Below, in pieces: positions 62,572 to 64,000 of a stretch of DNA of 64,000 nucleotides; the first letter of the stretch is position 1, and every line of letters begins with the position of its first letter. The position numbers and the translations under genes are program-made. Below the pieces are notes generated by a model. The model ran no database searches, was not told where the DNA came from, and saw only the letters and a list, made by a program, of their open reading frames with translations. Source of the stretch: Loktanella sp. 5RATIMAR09 (lineage in GTDB: Bacteria; Pseudomonadota; Alphaproteobacteria; Rhodobacterales; Rhodobacteraceae); assembly GCF_001419985.1 (NCBI RefSeq), contig NZ_LJAL01000007.1, positions 1 through 64,000 of the forward strand, in the 5' to 3' direction.

Positions 62572-62925
62572 TCAAACCCCCGTCGCATCCAGATAGACTC
62601 GCACCGCATCCTGCACGCGGCGGAAGCGGTCGCCGCCGAGCTTGGTCCCGCCAAACCACCGTGTCACCACGATGATGTGGCTTTCCAGCCCCTAACGCTC
62701 CAACATCCGCAGGATCACCATGCCTGCGCCGCTTTCGCCGTCGTCATTATTCAGTGGGCCGTCGGGTAGCAGAACCGCCCATGTGTTATGGGTCGCTTTG
62801 GCGAATTTCTTGCGGCGGCACAGCGCCTTCACAAAGGCCCGCGCCTCGTCCGCTGACGCAACAGGCGCACCAGCGACCGCGTATTTCGAGCCGCGGTCGC
62901 TCAATGCATTTTCGATGATCTTCAG
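62572..62925 (-). pseudogene. YigZ/IMPACT family gene broken by an amber codon
   Basis: Read on the minus strand, the frame codes for an IMPACT/UPF0029-like protein: RGSKYAVAGAPVASADEARA, AKATHNTWAVLLPDGP, DDGESGAGMVILRMLER, then TAG (62692-62694), then GLESHIIVVTRWFGGTKLGGD and RFRRVQDAVRVYLD to a natural stop. A single C-to-T change (CAG to TAG) explains the interruption. The expected start is also damaged: the codon at 62923-62925 is CTG behind a GAGG site, where an ATG is expected; only a TTG (62904) remains inside. I take it as a recent pseudogene. Confidence 0.8.
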
Positions 62926-62940
62926 GACTTTGCCCTCAGA

Positions 62941-63162
62941 TCAGGACGTAACCTCACGCGCAGCGCCATAGCTGCAACCGCTGCCCATGGCAGGCACAAC
63001 CGACTGCGACGTGGACGCACAGGCGGCGGCGTTTGCATCCCATGCGGTGCCTGCGGGGCAGGTCTGGGATTGTGCGACGGGGTTGGAAGGGGTCGGAAGG
63101 GCCGTATCTTGGGCGAAAGCTGTCGCTGGCAGCATCGCGAAGGCAAGTACTGTGAGACGCAT
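62941..63162 (-). CDS. small secreted protein
   Basis: This 73-residue protein has a signal peptide (RLTVLAFAMLPATAFA) and a short mature part with the pattern CPAGTAWDANAAACAS and a further cysteine (GSGCSYG). The start has an excellent AGGAGGACATT site. The function is unknown; the spacing of cysteines suggests a small disulfide-bonded domain. The broken YigZ-like gene follows on the same strand, 15 nt after its stop. Confidence 0.7.
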   Translation of the reverse strand: MRLTVLAFAMLPATAFAQDTALPTPSNPVAQSQTCPAGTAWDANAAACASTSQSVVPAMGSGCSYGAAREVTS

Positions 63163-63239
63163 AATGTCCTCCTAAGGTGACTGTGTGCAATAATGTTAGG
63201 CCATCCCTGCACTAAATCAACCGGCGCAATGTCACAGGC

Positions 63240-63253
63240 TTGACCCACATCAA
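63240..63253 (+). promoter_or_regulatory. Fnr/FnrL box, exact TTGAY-N4-RTCAA, before ppk2
   Basis: TTGACCCACATCAA is an exact Fnr-type site centred about 60 bp upstream of the ppk2 start codon, a place compatible with direct activation. The divergent small secreted protein gene begins 78 bp away on the other side. Confidence 0.6.
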
Positions 63254-63306
63254 GGCAAATTTCTCCGGTTTTGCTAGTCTTTGGCCAAGCGACAAAGGAG
63301 AGTGAC

Positions 63307-64000
63307 GTGAAAGATGCAGTGATAGACGCCGATCCCGAACAGCCCGTGCGCCGCAGATACGCAAGCCTGCCGAAAATGGCGCGCCGCCCCTATGAGGCGG
63401 AAAAAGCGGAATTGCAGGCCGAGCTTTTGAAGGTCCAGCTTTGGGCACAAGAGACCGGCCAGCGCTTTGTGCTGCTGTTCGAAGGGCGTGATGCCGCCGG
63501 TAAAGGTGGTACGATCAAACGCTTCACCGAACACCTCAATCCCCGCGCCGCCCGCGTCGTGGCGCTGAACAAACCCACAGACGAAGAACGCGGTCAATGG
63601 TATTTCCAGCGCTACATCGAACACCTGCCGAGCTCGGGCGAAATGGTGCTTTACGACCGTAGCTGGTACAATCGCGCGGGCGTCGAACGTGTGATGGGGT
63701 TTTGCGAACCCGCAGAGTATCTCGAATTCATGCGCCAGACACCCGAGCTGGAACGGATGCTGACCCGTTCGGGTATCCGCCTGTACAAATACTGGTTCTC
63801 GGTCACGCAGGCCGAACAGAAGCGGCGCTTTGATGCCCGCGCGACAGATCCGCTAAAGCAATGGAAGCTTTCACCGATCGACAAGGCAAGCCTCGATAAA
63901 TGGGCGGATTACACCGAGGCGAAAGAGGCGATGTTCTTTTACACCGACACCGCCGACGCCCCATGGACCGTGGTGAAATCCAATGACAAAAAGCGCGCCC
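63307..64000 (+). CDS. ppk2: polyphosphate kinase 2, cut by the window edge
   Basis: The first 231 codons of a PPK2-family kinase are present and the 3' end lies outside the window. PPK2 enzymes transfer phosphate between polyphosphate and nucleoside diphosphates or monophosphates. Motifs visible are Walker A EGRDAAGKGGTIKRF (about 59-73) and the lid/Walker B stretch YDRSWYNRAGVERVMGF (about 117-133). The start is a GTG with AAGGAG 6 nt upstream. It would have about 70 more residues in a class I or III PPK2. An exact Fnr box lies upstream, so expression at low oxygen is expected. Confidence 0.92.
   Translation, partial: MKDAVIDADPEQPVRRRYASLPKMARRPYEAEKAELQAELLKVQLWAQETGQRFVLLFEGRDAAGKGGTIKRFTEHLNPRAARVVALNKPTDEERGQWYFQRYIEHLPSSGEMVLYDRSWYNRAGVERVMGFCEPAEYLEFMRQTPELERMLTRSGIRLYKYWFSVTQAEQKRRFDARATDPLKQWKLSPIDKASLDKWADYTEAKEAMFFYTDTADAPWTVVKSNDKKRA

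Overview
The window looks like a chromosomal segment of a marine alphaproteobacterium of the order Rhodobacterales (Roseobacter-type). The reasons are a GcrA cell-cycle regulator, a glycine-dependent ALA synthase (HemA), a complete Paracoccus-type sox cluster with a SqrR/SoxR-like ArsR repressor, Crp/Fnr boxes of the FnrL type, and G+C-rich codon use. I saw no rRNA or tRNA gene, CRISPR array, prophage or intact insertion sequence. The last gene (PPK2, on +) is cut by the right edge.

Layout. (1) 264-6810, minus: a tightly overlapping TRAP-TAXI uptake operon (receptor, DUF1850 protein, fused 4TM/12TM permease) that ends in its own DctB/DctD-like two-component pair. (2) 7155-10005: D-tartrate dehydratase, divergent from malonyl-CoA synthetase. 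(3) 10093-26702: sulfur oxidation. A SoxG/SoxH-like metallo-beta-lactamase pair and a YeeE/YedE transporter lead into hemA and a DUF302 gene. Then come soxF-E-D-C-B and soxA-Z-Y-X, soxW-V, divergent soxS, soxR and a second YeeE/YedE (SoxT-like) gene. SoxXA, SoxYZ, SoxB and SoxCD form the periplasmic thiosulfate-oxidising system. SoxV/W/S supply reducing power, YeeE/YedE proteins are likely sulfur-compound importers, and SoxR is the probable sulfide/persulfide-responsive repressor. Inverted repeats of form ATTC-N8-GAAT lie in front of soxB and the MBL pair, with near matches in the soxV/soxS and soxW/soxX gaps. (4) 26801-37950: assorted metabolism, including a DMT-like transporter with an extension, acyl-CoA dehydrogenase, AraC regulator, AEC transporter, a membrane-fused spermidine-synthase-like protein, and a small protein-pfkB-ppsA group flanked by Fnr-type boxes. 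(5) 37951-41774: a gene-poor stretch around a LysR-like regulator with an unusual effector domain and a partner of unknown function. (6) 41775-47442: cyanate utilisation (cynS, nitrate/cyanate-type ABC transporter) divergent from a PAS-AAA-Fis activator. (7) 47606-61384: housekeeping genes (LMW phosphatase, sirtuin, MeaB, L28, HrpB, NUDIX, GcrA, ABC-2 permease, DMT transporter, argD-GNAT-argF, rimO). (8) 61385-64000: an A+T-rich two-gene cassette (GHKL ATPase plus STAS-like DUF4325 protein), a YigZ/IMPACT gene broken by an amber codon, a small secreted protein, and ppk2.

Most interesting: the GHKL/STAS-like cassette, which looks foreign and has no assigned role; the SoxR operators that tie the distant MBL pair to the sox regulon; a SoxH-like protein that lost the HxHxDH metal motif; a DctD-like regulator without GAFTGA; Fnr boxes before pfkB, ppsA, hemA and ppk2; and tandem palindromes in the cyanate regulatory region.
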